This document shows positions 34,348 to 46,179 of a stretch of 64,000 nucleotides of DNA, piece by piece (position 1 is the first letter of the stretch; every line of letters starts with the position of its first letter). Made by a program: the position numbers and the translations under genes. The notes below the pieces were generated by a model. It saw only the letters and a list, made by a program, of their open reading frames with translations, was not told the origin of the DNA and searched no databases. This stretch comes from Aspidiotus rigidus (lineage: Eukaryota; Arthropoda; Insecta; Hemiptera; Diaspididae): assembly GCA_035079385.1 (NCBI GenBank), contig JAVHKY010000015.1, positions 3,162,001 through 3,226,000 on the forward strand. The letters run 5' to 3'.

Positions 34348-34849
34348 TGTAGGATGTATAAACATGAATGTCAATTTTATAGACAATAAGACATGCAATC
34401 GAAAAAATCATAGTCACTATCTCAGATGAAAACTTATTCAATATAAAGGAAAAATGTCAGAACATGAAAGTTTTCCAATTCCATAAATTAAGTCACGGCT
34501 TTTGATGACGTAACCAAGGTTGGACCTTGGACGCAGACATAGTCTTGATATAAAGGAAACTTTGGGTAAAATGTTCCTCCGGATCTAGCTTATCTAGCCT
34601 AAATCGCCATGTTTATAGCCTAGTATGTGAGTTTGTAGGGCTCATAGTTCGATTTCTCCCAAGTTTCCTCAACAGAGAATCGGAACTTGAAATTTGTTTA
34701 AATCTGCGAGTAAGGTGAAGGTCATTGATGAAAGCGGACACAGTCCGAGTGTAATCCTCAACAAAACCAAAAGCGGGTTCCCGACTGAGTCTGCAAAGAG
34801 GTGTGGTTTCACGGAAGCGGAATCATTTGGGCCTTACTATAGGAAATTG

Positions 34850-35710
34850 TTAGATTGGAACTAGATAAAATTCAGCCTCATGGGGAGGCTATTAAGAAGG
34901 AACTTCCAGTCCCAGGGAAACGTGTTCGGCCAGAACTTTATTCATTCAAGCTTAATGTGGATGGCGGTAACTGCACTCATTCCAGCCTCAAGACTAAGTT
35001 CGATTTATTTCAGTCTCAAAGGAGATACCTCAATTTATTCTAGCATTATAAGGAAGTCAATCGTTAGGCTGGAATTTCATTCATTCAAGCCTTTTAAAAA
35101 GGTCAGACAGGAAATGGACTTACCGCAGTATCATGAAGAAGTCGTTACAGTCCGTGAGCGATTGGTTGGAGGGGCCACAACGTGTGTGCGTAAATGGCCA
35201 ACCGAATGAAAACGCATTTCTAACAACCGCGAACTAATTGCTAACAAACAGTAGATGGGAATTCGATTTATTTCAACCGTATGAAAAAATCAGTAGGTTG
35301 AAACTCAATTCACTCCACTCTCACGTGGAAGTCGTCAGCCTAGAATTCAGCTAATTCTAACCTTACAGGGAAGTCGTTGGGAATGAACTCGATTTATTTC
35401 GCTCTCAAAGAAAGTTCTTGAGCGGGGACTTCATATATTCAAGCACGATAAGGATAACGTAAGGCCAAAACTCCGCCTATTCCAACCTTGAAGGGAAGTT
35501 GTGAGGCGGCATTCGACTTAGGGTCGTTGGATAGAACTCAGTTTATTTTAGTATTACAAGGAAGTCGTCAGTCGACAACTTTATTTATTGAAGCCTCATG
35601 AAGAATATCTCTAGACCGAAATTAAATTCGTACCAGTCCGAACTGGAAGTCGATTGGCTGGTACTCGACCTATTCCAGCCTAAAGGAAACTCATAGAATT
35701 GAAACTCCAT
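34850..35710. repeat. Degenerate tandem repeat, unit about 60 bp
   Basis: Variants of GATTTATTCCAGCCT, AAGGAAGTCGTT and GGCTGGAACTC alternate throughout. Units are strongly diverged, and the open frames here are incidental. Confidence 0.55.
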
Positions 35711-36130
35711 TTTGACATCAGGGAAGCTGTGACGTCACAGTTGGATGACGTCATGGATCAGTTTCTTAATTGGGAATCTGTTTTATCGAGGGTTTTTCGG
35801 AAAAAAACGTCCGCCGTCCGGCCGCCCGGTAAAGCTCGGTGCTCGAAAATTTTCTGAGTCCTCCTCCTATCATATACAGCTTGGAGGGCGGGGCCTGTGA
35901 CGTCACAGTTTGATTACGTCTTAGGTCAGCCTCGTGACGTCACTATCTGATGACGTCGTAGATCAGTTTTTTCCAAGTTCCCCTCCAAGTGTGGGCCTGT
36001 GACGTCACAATTTGATGACGTCATAGGTCAGCCTTGTATTTTACAGATCCCACATGCCCCATTAAACAGGTTTCCTGCCATCCCTCGTTTAACTCCGTTA
36101 AGAAACCCGTGAGTTTCAACCTTACTAAGA
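35711..36130. repeat. TGACGTCA-rich repeat patch
   Basis: At least five TGACGTCA palindromes or one-base variants occur between about 35730 and 36025, in repeated blocks of the type CCTGTGACGTCACAGTTTGA and ATGACGTCATAGGTCAG. They are intermixed with the dispersed CAAGT(T)CCCCTCC motif and end in a GGTTTCCTG hairpin copy (36067-36108). Confidence 0.6.
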
Positions 36131-36189
36131 CATTTTTTACTTCGGAGGACATAAAATAATTTCTATTTTTGAGCTATAAATGAAACGAG

Positions 36190-36890
36190 GAGGACTTAGA
36201 AAACTTTAAAGTTCCTAAAGAATCGATTACTGAATAGCAAATGATTATCGACATTGATATTGGCCCTTAGAATACATTTCCTGCACTCCTTCAAGGAGAT
36301 GAAAATACACAGAACGATAGGATTAGAAGAGCAGTAGAATAGAAAGAGATGAGGAAATGAGGAGGAATTTACGACATATCGCTCGGTAGAATACATGCAT
36401 GCCGAGTTTTTCATACCGAAGTGCAAAACTTTTCAATCGATAAGGAAGGTGTTGCCAGTTTCCAAACCCGATTTGGATCTATCTGTGAAGCTTAGGCTGT
36501 GGGAAGAAAGTTATTAGCAATAACGGCTTCAATGTGTGTATTGTAGATTATATTGGGCGATTTCGTTAAGTTAGCCAGGTTGAGGCGAATCTGAGACGTT
36601 GGTTATGCCCAGAGAGGGATGGATGAGTAGACAGGGAGGATAGAATTAAATTCGAGACGTAGTCTAGATGGGATTCTAATGAAGGAAGTCGTGAGTTATG
36701 GGAGCGGAGGGAGGAGAGAAGATAGGAAACTAAGCCGTAGTTGGCGGTTAGTGATAATGAACGTAATTGGGTTGAGAGAAGGGTTGGTGCGCAGGGCACC
36801 ATGGGCTAAATGTTGGACAGCAGATTGTATTGCACCCATTGATTTGTAGTTTGGGGATCCGTAGTACATCTGAAACTGAAGCAGGAGTTT
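36190..36890 (-). pseudogene. Decayed non-LTR retrotransposon (RT thumb to RNase H)
   Basis: Reading leftward from 36890: MYYGSPNYKSM, HLAHGALRTNPSLN (the L-G-A-x-R-T-x-P motif after the RT), and later FTDRSKSG (degenerate YTDGSK of RNase H) and STERYVVNSS (compare TAELYAI). Stops and frameshifts abound. Confidence 0.6.
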
Positions 36891-37206
36891 GTGGCGAGTG
36901 TGGGATGGATATTTAAGGATATTTAGTGGGTCTAGACATTTGGCTCTTGAAAGTTTTTCCAGTAGTTTTTGAAATCGAAGGTAAGGCTGAGGAATTAAAG
37001 ATTAATCTGAAATTACTGGAGGAGAACTTGGGGGAAGGAGAGACATAAGTGACTTCTACAGAATATGAGGGTTTTTTTGCCATAAAAACGAATTCCATGA
37101 TCCGCGGATCACGAAGAAAGTGAGTTGATAGGGGTGCCGTGAGGCCCTTTTCATGAAGATGATTCTTCGTATTGGTTTTAGGGGGGTCCTTAGAATTTAA
37201 TTTTTT

Positions 37207-37905
37207 GACATGTTTCATGTCTTTCACTCTGCCTTGACCACTAATTTGAAATTTTGCTAGTGCCCCCCTCACCCATATCTGCCCCGTGGGTGATTCAGAA
37301 ATCTGCGAGTGGCCCTTTCCCCAGAAATCCGTGAGTTCACCCGGCCTAGTTTGTACTAGAGCAGTGTACTGAAGTTATCCCTAACTTGAAATTTTGCGAG
37401 TTCATCCCGCGAGTTCAAACCGGCCAGTTTATGTACTAGCTTTATAATAGATTTATACTAGCTTTATAATGGGATTTTAATCGTCTTAAATTAGACTTAT
37501 AACAGACGAAGAAGCCTCCCCCCTTCATCGTCGTTACACCGTAGGTATTTCTGAAAGCTATTAGCTTGAAATATTCTAAAGTAGACCTTTACTAAACCAT
37601 CCCCCCAAGAGCCAGTAGAAATATTCTAAAGTACAGCGGAGCGAGTGAGCCCTCCAAAAGCCATTAGCTTCAAATATTCTAAAGCAGATCATACTCCGCT
37701 CGTTCGCCCCCCCCCCAAAAAAAAAGCTATCAACTTGAAATATTCTAAATTTGACTTATAATAGTCCAAGAAGGGGGCCCACCCAACAAGAAGGCGGTAC
37801 TTTCAGATCAAGCAAAGCAAATATGACAAAGACGAAAGTATGCTAGCTTATAAAAGACATAAAACATGATCTTCTTTTATCTGGCTACGCCAGAACATTT
37901 TTATT
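37207..37905 (+). mobile_element. Degenerate composite TIR element, copy E
   Basis: Starts GACATGTTTCATGTCTTTCA and ends AAAAGACATAAAACATGATC then TATCTGGCTACGCCAGAACA. It retains CCCCGTGGGTGATTCAGAAA core sequence near 37280. Its interior includes a tandem motif with AGCTTGAAATATTCTAAAG at 37555-37770 in place of the (TAAA)n tracts. Confidence 0.6.
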
Positions 37906-38147
37906 TTAAATTATCAATCTATTTTAATAATTAAATGAATTATAAATTTTTTTTTTTTAGCTATAAGAAATTAAAGTTTAAGGGGAAGGTTTCTTCATTG
38001 GACCAGGGGATCACGGCACCCCTGGACTTTAAGTAGACGAGCGGTTCGCTTGGAATTTACAAAAGCGATGGAGACCCTGAAATCATCTGTAAAAAGTCCT
38101 TTAGAGAAGGGGAAGAGGGTACCGTTTATTAGATTGTTCATGGCACT
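37906..38147. other. Short spacer
   Basis: Nothing recognised apart from a poly(T) tract near 37950. Confidence 0.4.
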
Positions 38148-40490
38148 AGACGAAGTCATACTCAAGCGAGTAATACAAACGGACTAAAGGTCGTCGTTCT
38201 CATCTCACATATGGTTTCTTCGCAAATGCTTAAAATTACACCTTAAGCCTGATTTCATTAAGTTTCGGTTGTTTTCGGATTGCGATCGTACCACCAAAAA
38301 ATTGGAAAAATTCCTGACGGAAAAATGGATCCGCACTGAATTGCGGAGGTGGCATGGAAAGTTGAATGTCACCACTAGGCTGAACTTATTGGTCCATTCT
38401 AGACTTTCTGGCCTACTGCATCCGGGTGAGTTGGACCTGTTTATTAAGGCTATTAATGTTAAATACCGCGGTTTTGAAGCTAAATTGAAAAGGAAGAAAA
38501 ATAAGAAACTTTGTTCCCTCCAGAAAAAGAAAGAAAATTTGAATGACCCCGCTGTCCAGGAAGTGAGACCTGAGGTCAGTGTTATCCAAAACTTCCAACC
38601 GCGCATTATAAATTGCAGTCAGGTAGAGTTCAGTAGTGATGAGGTGAATTTATTAGAGAAAGGGTTGAAGTTCGGATTACCCCCTCTTAATAATAGTAAT
38701 GCTTTGGCTAATGTTGTTGCCGACCTCGAGGTGAAAATCGGATCGGGGGTTAATACTCAAAAAAATTGTGCTGCTCTTGTCCGCAATACCCCCCTCCCTC
38801 GTATAAACAATTACGCAATTGAGGTGATTAAGGGATTAAAGAGGAGGGTCAGGGAGGAGGGCTTAATCATCACGAAGGCTGACAAAAGTAATGCCATTGT
38901 CGCGATGGAGAAGTCCTCCTACGTCTCCAAGGTTATGACGTTCTCGGCCAGTGTGGTGCTAAGGAAAACGACAGTTTAAATTTTCCTAAACACGTAAAAG
39001 AAGTTAGACGTGTGATAAACGAGTGTGAATTTATTATTAAAAGTCCCTCGCTAAAAAGATTGCTCCTGGAGCCCAACCCTGTGCCTCCCCTCTTGTACGG
39101 GCTACCAAAAGTCCATAAAAAAGATAACCCAATGCGTCCGGTCGTATCCTTTGTGTCGTCCCCCACGTACGCTCTGGCGAAATTTTTGGACCGATGGTTT
39201 AAATCGAGAGTTGACCATGAGTCACCTTACTCGGTGAAAAATTCGGTCTCCTTGGCTGATAGGCTTAAGGATAATATTCTTCCGCTGGGATCGACCCTGT
39301 GTTCATTTGATGTGGTCGGCCTGTTCCCCAATATCCCCAGAGCAACCGCCATACAACATATGGGAGACCTTTTGATTCAAACAAATGTTCGCTAAGAAGA
39401 ATTGGGTGAATTTTTCAATCTCCTCAATATTTGTTGGTCTCCCAATTATTGCAAATTCGATAACAAGGTTTTTTGAGTTTCCTGAAGAGGTTGGAATACC
39501 CATCGGTTCTCCTTTGGGTTCTCTCATTTCGGAGGTCTTTATGTCTAAGTTTGAGCTCGATTTGTTCTCCTCTGGCAGTGCGTATTTAGATCAGATTTAT
39601 TATTGGCACAGGTATGTCGACGATGTGTTGTGTACGTGGACTGGTCCCCGAGAGCTCCTTTTGGAGTTTCTCCAGTATCTAAATAATCAATATCCTTCTA
39701 TAAAATTTACTTTAGAAATCGGTGGCGCATCTATTAATTACTTGGATTTGACGATTTGTAATAGAGACGGTATCCATGAATTCGCCATATACAGGAAAGA
39801 TACTGCGACCGATATTACTGTCCACGGAAAATCTTTTCGCCCTGTAGCCCATAAATATGCTTGATTTAACAGCTTAATCCATCGACTGACTAGTATTCCT
39901 CTCAATCAGTCAGCCTTCCAAAAAGAGGTATTAACTATAAAGCACTTGGCCAGAGTGAATGAAGTGAACTTAGACATTGACCTTATGATCCAAAGGAAAG
40001 TTACTCGAAAATGCCTCGATTCCACCACCTCCCTCCCCCGCAATACGGCCCTAAACAGTAGAGAGCGTTGGATAAGGCTTCCGTTCTTGGGGCAGTTTTC
40101 ATCTCAATTGAGTCGTGTCCTACGCCCCTTCGGATTTCGGCCTGTGTATTACAACCCCAATACCATAAAAAGTTTATTGGTTAGGCTAAAAGACCCCACC
40201 CAACTGGCCGACAGGAGTGGTGAGCATAAAGTTGAGTGTAAGGATTGTAACGGAATTTATATCGGCGAGACAGGCCGTCAGTTGGAAATTAGAATCGCTG
40301 AACATAGGAAGGCGTGGGAAAAGAAGAATATAGGTGAATCGGCGTTTGCGGACCATCTAATCACTAGCGGCCATAGCATTAAAGAGGGGTCCGAGGTCCT
40401 CCTCTATAGAGAAAACGCGTTTAATTTCTGTGGCTAAAATTGTAAATTACTCCGTTGGTATTACTCGCTTGAGTATGACTTCGTCTAATA
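38148..40490 (+). mobile_element. Penelope-like element PLE2 with terminal inverted repeats
   Basis: ACTAGACGAAGTCATACTCA at about 38152 and its reverse complement near 40470 belong to about 40-bp inverted repeats (38150-38186 and 40452-40489). The left repeat joins directly to coding sequence, so the ORF is 5'-truncated there, as in PLE1. Confidence 0.78.
38189..40437 (+). pseudogene. Penelope-like RT/GIY-YIG, inactivated
   Basis: Starts in frame at SSHIWFLRKCLKLHLKP, runs through ITKADKSNAIVAMEKSSYVS, LLYGLPKVHK, CSFDVVGLFPNIP, GIPIGSPLGSLISEVF and YWHRYVDDVLCTW, then GIY-YIG (NGIYIGETGRQL). Comparison with PLE3 shows the lesions: an indel near 38940, CAA to TAA at 39394, one extra G near 39470, GGA to TGA at 39862, and a deletion after RENAF near 40425 that removes the end of the nuclease and joins to the terminal region. 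Closely related to PLE3. Confidence 0.88.
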
Positions 40491-40529
40491 TTTCTGGCCA
40501 TAAATTGAGAAACCGTATTGATTCTATTG

Positions 40530-40970
40530 TTCATGGCAATTAGGAAGAGAGGAACACTCCAAACCGCTCCCTGTTGGATGCCATTGGGGAAGAATAATGG
40601 TTATGAATATGGACTGATATGGATCTGTCATGAAGAAAAAATAGGATAAAGGAGGGTAAATTGCCTCGAAGGCATAATTAATATAATTTAGAGGAAATGC
40701 AGTGTCGCGGAACACGAGGGAGCGCTTCCTATAGATCAAAGAATACGGTGCAAATGGGAAAGTTATTACAGAATAGTTTTCCAATTTGGAGGTTCAGTAG
40801 GGAGATGACTTTTATAGTGTTTCGACCATTACGGAAGCCGTATTGATGGAGTCACAAGATGTTGTCATGTATTCGAGAAACCAGAATAATCTTTGAAAGA
40901 GTTTACCTAGAACGGAGGTTAGGGCAATAGGACGGGGGTATCTTTGGGGGATTTTAGAATTCAATGGACG
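40530..40970 (-). pseudogene. Decayed non-LTR reverse transcriptase fragment
   Basis: Reading leftward, fragments resemble QYGFRNGRNTIKVISLLN (RT motif QYGFRKGRST) and TVFFDLxEALPRVP (the FDLxKAFDxVxH box with the first catalytic Asp), followed by a region corresponding to GxPQGS. Many stops. It is unrelated to the flanking Penelope copy. Confidence 0.6.
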
Positions 40971-41639
40971 ATGGCTAGTCTTTAAGCTAAATGGTATGAG
41001 CTTTGAAGTAGGATGGAGTTGAAGAGAGAAAAAAAGTTTGACTCGCTGTTTTTTCAGAAAAGCAATCCACGATTTTCAGCCATTTATTATTTTTTTTTGC
41101 GAAAATCGTAAGTATTAATTTGAGCCTACACAAGTGCGTTCGCAATATACACAAATATTTTCAGATAAAGAAGACTTACAAAGGCTCTACCTCTGTTACA
41201 TAATATTCGTTTTAAAAGCCATTTTCACCAATATTACTATTTCATAACCTTTCTAAAATTAAGTGCTTCAAAATTTTTCGTATCCAAAATAAATTTTTTA
41301 TCGTAACTATATTTTTTGACAGTCTTTTTAGCCTATTTCTGAGACCTTATAACTTACCATTAATGAACACCAACGCGGAACGAACCAATTCTATTTATTA
41401 CTGCATCATCGACTTCGCGAGACTTTTAAGTGCATCAAGAAGATAAAATAAATATACTAAGAATAATACGCTCCCTTTTCCTGTCTTCTTTGATATTTTC
41501 TTATTCCTCGGCCCATTAAAAATGTCAAGGATGTTTTACAGATGTACTTGTTCAATACTCCATGAAATGAACATAATGCGGTATATCATACTTGATACAT
41601 TTGTAGCACTTGTATAAAAATAGGCTAAGTTCTCTTCGT
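40971..41639. other. AT-rich spacer
   Basis: No gene, repeat or motif recognised. Confidence 0.4.
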
Positions 41640-42261
41640 CTAGTCGTCCCCACCTTCGGTAATCGCGTAGATAAAAACACCATCATCTTGCAGATAAACC
41701 CAATCTGTTCGCGTTCGAATAGGGTGTACGACTCCGTAAATTTCGCGCGTTTCAGATGGTGTGCCGCAACGAATGTGCATTTTGGGACGCGGGGTCGCCA
41801 TGACAACCGACCACCGCCACTAAGCCTCCTTCGCGAAAAAGCCGCCGCGCGAATCGATAAATCGCGGCATCGAGAGACAATATTTCCATATACGCGAAAG
41901 TTGCCTGCACGCTCGAAGCTTCCTACATACACGCCAGCGTGCCGCCGAATTTTTCGGCTAGAGCTTTTTCAGCCACGTCGTGCCCGTCATCGACTGCAGT
42001 GACGTGTGCGAGCGCTATCGCGTCAGGTTGATTCACGAATTTCGAGCAATCTTATCTACTCGTCTATGGTGGTGTGTTGTCGCGTATGGTCGTGTTCTCA
42101 TTTTACCTTACCAGTGATATGTACTCGAATATAATATTGTTTTCGAATTCGGATAGTACACGATGATTGAATTTCAATACAGACGTGTAACGAGTTGAGA
42201 AGACAACTGCTATTGTCGTGACCAGACACGTTGACACCGGATCCCGTGTTTGAGCGGCATC
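41640..42261 (+). promoter_or_regulatory. CpG-rich segment, probable promoter/5' UTR
   Basis: CpG density rises sharply against the AT-rich surroundings (for example GCCGCCGCGCGAATCG near 41840 and AGCGCTATCGCG near 42010). It is directly followed by an ATG exon with a strong GTAAGG donor. Conserved core promoter elements were not identified, so the function is inferred from composition and position. Confidence 0.45.
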
Positions 42262-44936
42262 ATGAGCGAGCAACCGAAATCGAGTTCTCTTCCGAGACGC
42301 AGGTAAGGGAAATTTAATTCATTAAAAACGAGGCTGCGGGTAACCTCTGTTTGATAGTTGCCAGCGGGTACTTCATTACATACGATGTATGAATAACTTA
42401 TGATGAACAAGAACAGAACTTCGAATTACCTAGTTGATAGTTTTTTGCACATAGTCCATGGTATACAAGTATACGTGATGAACTTTTGAACCTGTATGTA
42501 CAGTGACGAGCAAAATTATTGTTTACATTCAAAAAATTTTTCGTTCTCGTACCGAATTAAAGGTACAATATGCGTGTACATAAGCGCAGTAATTGAAATA
42601 ATCATATTTTACGAGCCAAGGTTATGAATTACGTTATCATGTGAGGGAATTTTTCTGTTATGTCTCATTTATGGAGGATTATTGTGCTTGATGAAACAGG
42701 TTGTAAATTAACCGGGCTTAAGAGTGAGAGACAGAACAGGTTGTAGATTAGGCACGCAGATTTAAGATTAAGGTTCAAAAAACGTACGATTTGCGACAAC
42801 TGAAACTCTGGCCCTGATCTCGATTAATCCCAACAGATTTTTTTCTATCTTTGAGCTTCGAACACCATTTGAGCATCTTAAAAGATTTTCTCTCTTGGGA
42901 TCACTGAACTCCACTCAACTATTCTCAAAAACATATTTCGAAACCCAGACAACATTCACGACAATGCTACAAATCCTTTACCTTTGGTGACTTTTCAATT
43001 CGAGTATATTTTGATGTTATAGGTATAGATCCTGCTTCTAAAACATTGACGATCATTCCTCTCATTTTAAGATTTCGCTTGTACTCTTCAGCTTACCAAA
43101 ATCTTACTTCGACCGCCGTCTCTTGTAAACAATTCATGTCCTAGAATCCTGAAAAAAGCTACTTTTGATTTCCGTATTCTCAGAAGGGGCGCGGGGCATG
43201 ACTTCGTCTCGAACCGACAGAGCCACTTTGTGTACTTTGAATCTGGAATTTGATTGTCGGGGGATCTTCCTCCGGGGGCGGTTCAGCTATGTTCGAAACT
43301 GTGAACTTCAGTGGGAATCTTCCATAGTTTCTTGACAGAAGATGGCGGTTCTAATGCTGAAGATGAACCTAGGGTTTCCGCTGCCCGAATGTTGAACCCT
43401 TTTTGTACTAAATACTTCAGTTTAAGTGGAAGATGATTTAGCGTCCTATACCATCACTGCCAACCCTTTTTTTAATTCCTAATACGTAATAGTGTCTCTC
43501 AAACAATGGTGCAATGAAGATGGACATCTCTCCTCCTTCATTTCCCAGTAAATTTCACACAACGAAATTATTCCGATGAAAATCGGAGTCAAGTCATCTT
43601 CATTCCCTTAATCGTACGTGACAGCAACGCCCTAGCTCTTGAAGAAAGACCTCAAGAGTCTCTTTCTGTTTGTTGACAGTTGATATTTTATGAGATTGAC
43701 GCAAAAATTCTTTGCTGATGATTCCTCCCGCCCACAGAGCCCATAAAGTATCACCATTACAAAAAACCATCGTAAAATATTTCACGTTCTTTTTTTCTTC
43801 AAAAACCAAGGCAAAAAATGTCCGGCGTCCACCTCTCTCCAGTAAATTGTGGCTTTGAGAAGATAGGGCTCTAACTTCCTTCGAAGGCCTAGGAAAATTT
43901 CGACCATCAAGCTCTTTAATTAGTCTTATGGTCTAATCTGCACTTTTAGCCTGTCGTTTGCTGCATATTAGGAGTATGTTCGGCTGTCTAGCTGATGCGA
44001 GCTCACTCTGTGCCATTATTCTAGTTTACCCACTTGATATATATTGTAAGCCAACTTATTTGCTGAAGTAGTGAAGAGACAGTTTTAAACGAGGCCGTCC
44101 GTGCTTTCAGCACCTTTGAATAAGTCTACGGCAGGAGCTAATCTGTCTCCTCTAGGGACGCGTAAGTTTGTGTGGCATTTTATATGCTTGCTTCTACCGA
44201 TTGTATTGACTTTTTTCAAGGATCAGGCGATCGTTTTCTGGGTTAGGCATTTCGTTTGCCCGACATTAACATTCTGAAGCGGAGGCAACCGGCTCGAACT
44301 ATCCTTTTATTATAAGCATTCTGATTAGGAGGTGGAGAGCCGGCTCCGGGAAAGCAGGGAGCTGAAGTCACTTGAAAAAGCCAAAGGTTGTAGTCGTGGT
44401 CGGAGCTGTAAACCGGATAAAAAGAGTGGAGTGACTTCGGCTCCTCCGACTCCTTTGCCGTTTTTGGTAATGCCTTCTTTAGCCAGCCTATTGAATGAGT
44501 TTTTAGTTGTGTATAGTCACTTATTCGAATCGATATTCAATATTTATTATTTATTTGAACACTGACTCTTGAGTGCGGGTACATGAGAGTCTGTGAACGC
44601 ACAGAATTCTAATTATATGTAACCAGCGATACAAATACCCAATACTGCCATACAAAGTTTAATGGACGTATATGTAAAACCACGATTAGGAGAAATAGAC
44701 TTTTGCTATTACCTACTGAAGACTAAACGAAGTCTTTTTTCTACTGATCGTCATTTTGCAGATACGTCAATTCATCTTTGCACGGCAGAATGAGTCCGAG
44801 AAAGGAGAATTCTAACTCTAAGTACAACCGCTCAAATTTTGATTATAGTCCCGACGTTCCGTTCTGCCAAAAATTGTATAATTTACTGAAAAAGAAAATA
44901 ATAGTTGAACTTAGAACAAAAAGTTGTAAACATTGA
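42262..44936 (+). CDS. Candidate two-exon gene, unknown small Ser/Arg-rich protein
   Basis: Exon 1 (42262-42302) encodes MSEQPKSSSLPRR and ends in phase 2 at AG|GTAAGG. Exon 2 (44762-44936) follows a TTTTGCAG acceptor and continues in frame with RYVNSSLHGRMSPRKENSNS ... FCQKLYNLL to a TGA: 71 residues, basic and Ser-rich, with no signal peptide or membrane segment. An AATAAA lies at 45125-45130, before the minisatellite. The 2.46-kb intron has no competing signal that I saw. I do not recognise the family. Exon 2 may instead be spliced onward from a weak internal donor to exons I missed. The in-phase join and CpG-rich upstream region are the main support. Confidence 0.45.
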
Positions 44937-45153
44937 TAAAATTTGGTGCTATTTACCATTTTTTATAGTAAAATTGCCGTTTTTTTGTAGAGCGGGGCAC
45001 CATTTAAACTGTAGAGATTTTTTCAGTGTGACTGTGTGAAAAAAGTTCGGCAGAAAATCTGAAACGGAACTCATCTGAAAGATAATTGAGACAACTACAA
45101 CTTTCATTTTCTATATTTTTTCAGAATAAAACAATACCTCTTTAGGGCAGTAA

Positions 45154-45634
45154 AGTAAGCTATTGCCAACTGGATTTAGGTGGTTGACAACGCTGTTGCC
45201 AACTGGATTTAGGTGGTTGACAACACTGTTGCCAACTGGATTTAGGTGGTTGACAACGCTGTTGCCAACTGGATTTAGGTGGTTGGCAAAGCTTTTGCCA
45301 ACTGGATTTAGGTGGTTGACAAAGCTGTTGCCAACTGGATTTAGGTGCTCTTGTCAACTGGATTTTGGTGATTGACAATGCTGTTGCCAACTGGGATTGG
45401 GTGGTTGACAACGTTGTTGCCAACTGGATTTAAGTGGTTGACAAAGCTATTGCCAACTGGATTTAGGTGGTTGACAACACTGTTGCCAACTGGATTTAGG
45501 TGGTTGCCAACACTGTTGCCAACTGGATTTAGGTGGTTGACAAAGCTGTTGCCAACTGGATTTAGGTGGTTGACAACGCTGTTGTCAACTGGATTTTGAT
45601 GATTGACAATGCTGTTGCCAACTGGAATTGGGTG
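45154..45634. repeat. 33-bp minisatellite, left array
   Basis: Tandem copies of a 33-bp unit containing GTTGCCAACTGGATTTAGG and TGGTTGACAAC. Because 33 is a multiple of 3, long open frames arise on both strands. I treat these as by-products. Confidence 0.92.
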
Positions 45635-46179
45635 GATTTTATACGGTCCTGCAAGTTATGGCCAAGCATACTGAACTAATGAAATACTCAAAATAGTAAA
45701 ACTAGGAGTAAACTAAACAAAGCCACAGAAATACGAATTATACGCTGGAGCGCTTTCGATTAATAAACCATTGTCAACAGCGACATGAAAGCAACTGAAA
45801 CCAATTACCGCTAGGAAGGAGAACAACCGACGAGATCATGACTGAACCAGCGAGTCATCACGATGTGAATCATACTCATAAACTAATTCAATCAATCCCT
45901 CATCAGGTATGTACCTGTCTGGTTGCAGTCAGAGAAGAGCCTGAATTTAACAAACTTTGGTTTCAAATGCAATTTCAAACATTTCCGAAGGAACCAAATA
46001 TGGGAGGTGAACGACAGCCTTTGGTTTCGAAACTTTACAAATAGGAACCGTAAATACGCCTCATTAGCGTCATTAATAGATTTTATACGGTCCTGCAAGT
46101 TATGGCCAAGCATACTGAACTAATGAAATACTCAAAATAGTAAAACTAGGAGTAAACTAAACAAAGCCACAGAAATACG
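45635..46179 (-). mobile_element. Penelope fragment inserted in the minisatellite
   Basis: Flanked by identical 101-bp direct repeats (45635-45735 and 46079-46179), consistent with Penelope-type terminal repeats. On the minus strand it encodes an N-terminal Penelope stretch (AYLRFLFVKFRNQRLSFTSH, IWFLRKCLKLHLKPKF) joined near 45900 to the 3' region with LPDEGLIELV-like coding and the hairpin at 45744-45779. RT and nuclease are deleted. Confidence 0.78.

Noticed and set aside
41552..42002. 126- and 130-codon frames on both strands in the CpG-rich segment
   Set aside because: No motif or splice support. Long frames are expected by chance where stop-rich AT composition drops. Better read as promoter/5' UTR.
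45900..45940. CTGATGAG on the minus strand as a hammerhead ribozyme core
   Set aside because: It lies in the C-terminal coding stretch (LPDEGLIELV), and the nearest CGAAA is more than 100 bases away, too far for a hammerhead stem II. The hairpin at 45744-45779 is the better candidate.
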